Assembly: GCA_029572955.1 (NCBI GenBank)
Contig: JAKPQE010000078.1
Coordinates: 62,001-126,000, forward strand
Length of the DNA stretch: 64,000 nt
Direction of reading: 5' to 3'
DNA from: Pseudomonadota bacterium
Lineage (GTDB): Bacteria > Pseudomonadota > Alphaproteobacteria > Rhizobiales > JAKPQE01
Each line of letters opens with the position of its first letter. Position 1 is the stretch's first letter. The position numbers and the translations under genes were made by a program. Under the pieces are notes generated by a model. That model did no database searches. It was not told where the DNA came from and saw only the letters and a list, made by a program, of their open reading frames with translations. This document shows positions 63,167-64,000 of this stretch, one piece after another.

Positions 63167-64000
63167 CTACTTCCTGACGCCGGCATCGTCCGGCCAGAGC
63201 TTGCGCCCCGGAATGGCCGGCCGCTCGGCGAGCCGCTCGGCCTTGGCCGCGCAGCGCGCGAGGCCCTCGGTGTCCTCGGCATGCCAGGCGAGAACGTCGA
63301 TCGACTGGTTGACCGCGGCGACGCGGATCATCGACGGCGTCTCGATCTGCAGCCGGTCGAGGGCATAGCGATAGGCGGCGAGGCGGAACTGCAGCGCCCG
63401 CCAGCCCCAGGCGACAACGTTGCGGTTTTCCTCGACGCGGTTGGCGGCGAGCCTGGCGCTGTTCTCGGTGATGTTCTGCAGGCGATTGGCGACGTTGAGG
63501 CGCTCCTCGTCGGCGGCAAAGACCCGGCAGGCGGCGGCGTAGAAGGGCCGCACCGCCTCGGCGTCGGCGAGGGCGTCGTCGGCGACGCGGGCATAGCGCG
63601 CCTCGCTGGAGCGATAGCGCTCGAGGCGCAGGATGCCGTAATAGGCGCGCGGGTCGAGATAGAGGTCGACCGGGCCGAGAAGGCGGGTGCGCTCCAGTTC
63701 GGCGGCGGCGCCATGGACCCAGTCGCGGGCATGCGGCGGGCGCACGATGCTCCAGGAGAGATCGCGCAGCTCGCGCTCGTCGTCGGTGAGATTGTAAAGC
63801 GAGACCGCCTCGCCGCGGGCCGAGGCGCTGGCCAGCCCGATCATCGGGGCGATCTGGTCGTTGACGAAAGACGGGCGGGCGCGGCCGAAATCGCCGGTCG
63901 GCCGCAGGCATCCGGCAAGGACGATGGCGAGCGCGGCAAGGGCGCCGCAGCGCAGGGCGGTTCGGAGGAGCTTGGTCGGAGCGGCCGTTGCGACCGGCAT
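63167..64000 (-). CDS. lipoprotein of unknown function (start at window edge)
   Basis: A 277-residue lipoprotein. The signal sequence ends in the lipobox VLAGC (Cys about residue 31) followed by LRPTGD, so it is probably anchored in the outer or inner membrane facing the periplasm. The mature part is mostly helical, with ENSARLAANRVEENRN and AEDTEGLARCAAKAERL; no family is recognised. The start ATG is the last codon of the window and a longer N-terminus cannot be excluded. It could be an assembly partner for the glycan, judged only from position. Confidence 0.7.
   Translation of the reverse strand: MPVATAAPTKLLRTALRCGALAALAIVLAGCLRPTGDFGRARPSFVNDQIAPMIGLASASARGEAVSLYNLTDDERELRDLSWSIVRPPHARDWVHGAAAELERTRLLGPVDLYLDPRAYYGILRLERYRSSEARYARVADDALADAEAVRPFYAAACRVFAADEERLNVANRLQNITENSARLAANRVEENRNVVAWGWRALQFRLAAYRYALDRLQIETPSMIRVAAVNQSIDVLAWHAEDTEGLARCAAKAERLAERPAIPGRKLWPDDAGVRK

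Overview
The window is a 64-kb piece of a high-G+C chromosome from an alphaproteobacterium, most likely of the order Hyphomicrobiales (Rhizobiales). Pointers are the rpiA / DUF2059 / glutathione reductase neighbourhood next to a class II DAHP synthase, the cobT / DUF1289 / retropepsin-like protease arrangement, a PleC/DivJ/PdhS-type histidine kinase preceded by a perfect match to the CtrA-box consensus, and a small dispersed repeat of a kind I recall from rhizobial intergenic regions. Genus cannot be set from the sequence alone. About 67 protein genes, one tRNA and several regulatory sites are supported; G+C is high nearly everywhere except a ~1.1-kb AT-rich island near 32.7-33.8 kb.

Layout. 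1-14 kb: housekeeping and stress metabolism (GFA-family fragment, DAHP synthase, carboxylate-amine ligase, hydrolase, MFS permease, DUF2269/TetR pair with two palindromic operators, a glutathione reductase fused to a GNAT domain, rpiA, succinate-semialdehyde-type dehydrogenase, phosphoglycolate-type phosphatase, SDR/TetR pair). 14.1-19.5 kb: tRNA-Val(CAC) with a repeat cluster, a DUF2892 protein, a c-type cytochrome carrying a Gly/Met repeat, tandem trkH genes, an L,D-transpeptidase. 19.5-31.8 kb: DUF971 and moaA, a DMT permease, a phosphatase, a 3-hydroxyisobutyrate-type dehydrogenase, an amino-acid ABC importer lacking its ATPase, the overlapping fdhD-mobA-mobB-moeA operon and the Fe-S carrier Mrp. 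31.9-33.8 kb: HigB/HigA-like toxin-antitoxin and an AT-rich NYN-domain gene interrupted by one in-frame TGA. 33.9-44.1 kb: SLC13 transporter, Lrp regulator, UDG-like protein, a second Gly/Met-rich secreted protein, GST, SNase-like protein, cell-cycle-type kinase, a divergent CobT homologue, DUF1289, aspartic protease, TauE permease, dusA.

44.4-64 kb is a surface-glycan region. UDP-glucose dehydrogenase and two GT4 glycosyltransferases run on the plus strand. On the minus strand lie two sulfotransferases, two complete FkbM methyltransferases plus a degenerate relative, a GT2, a large two-domain glycosyltransferase, another GT4, a GDP-mannose 3,5-epimerase-like enzyme, coiled-coil proteins of unknown role and a tail-spike-like DUF2793 protein. 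Many of these genes overlap by 1-8 nt. Together they suggest synthesis of a sulfated, methylated, uronate-containing polysaccharide or glycoprotein glycan. That product is an inference from gene families; no gene in the window identifies it directly, and no Wzx/Wzy or ABC exporter is present.
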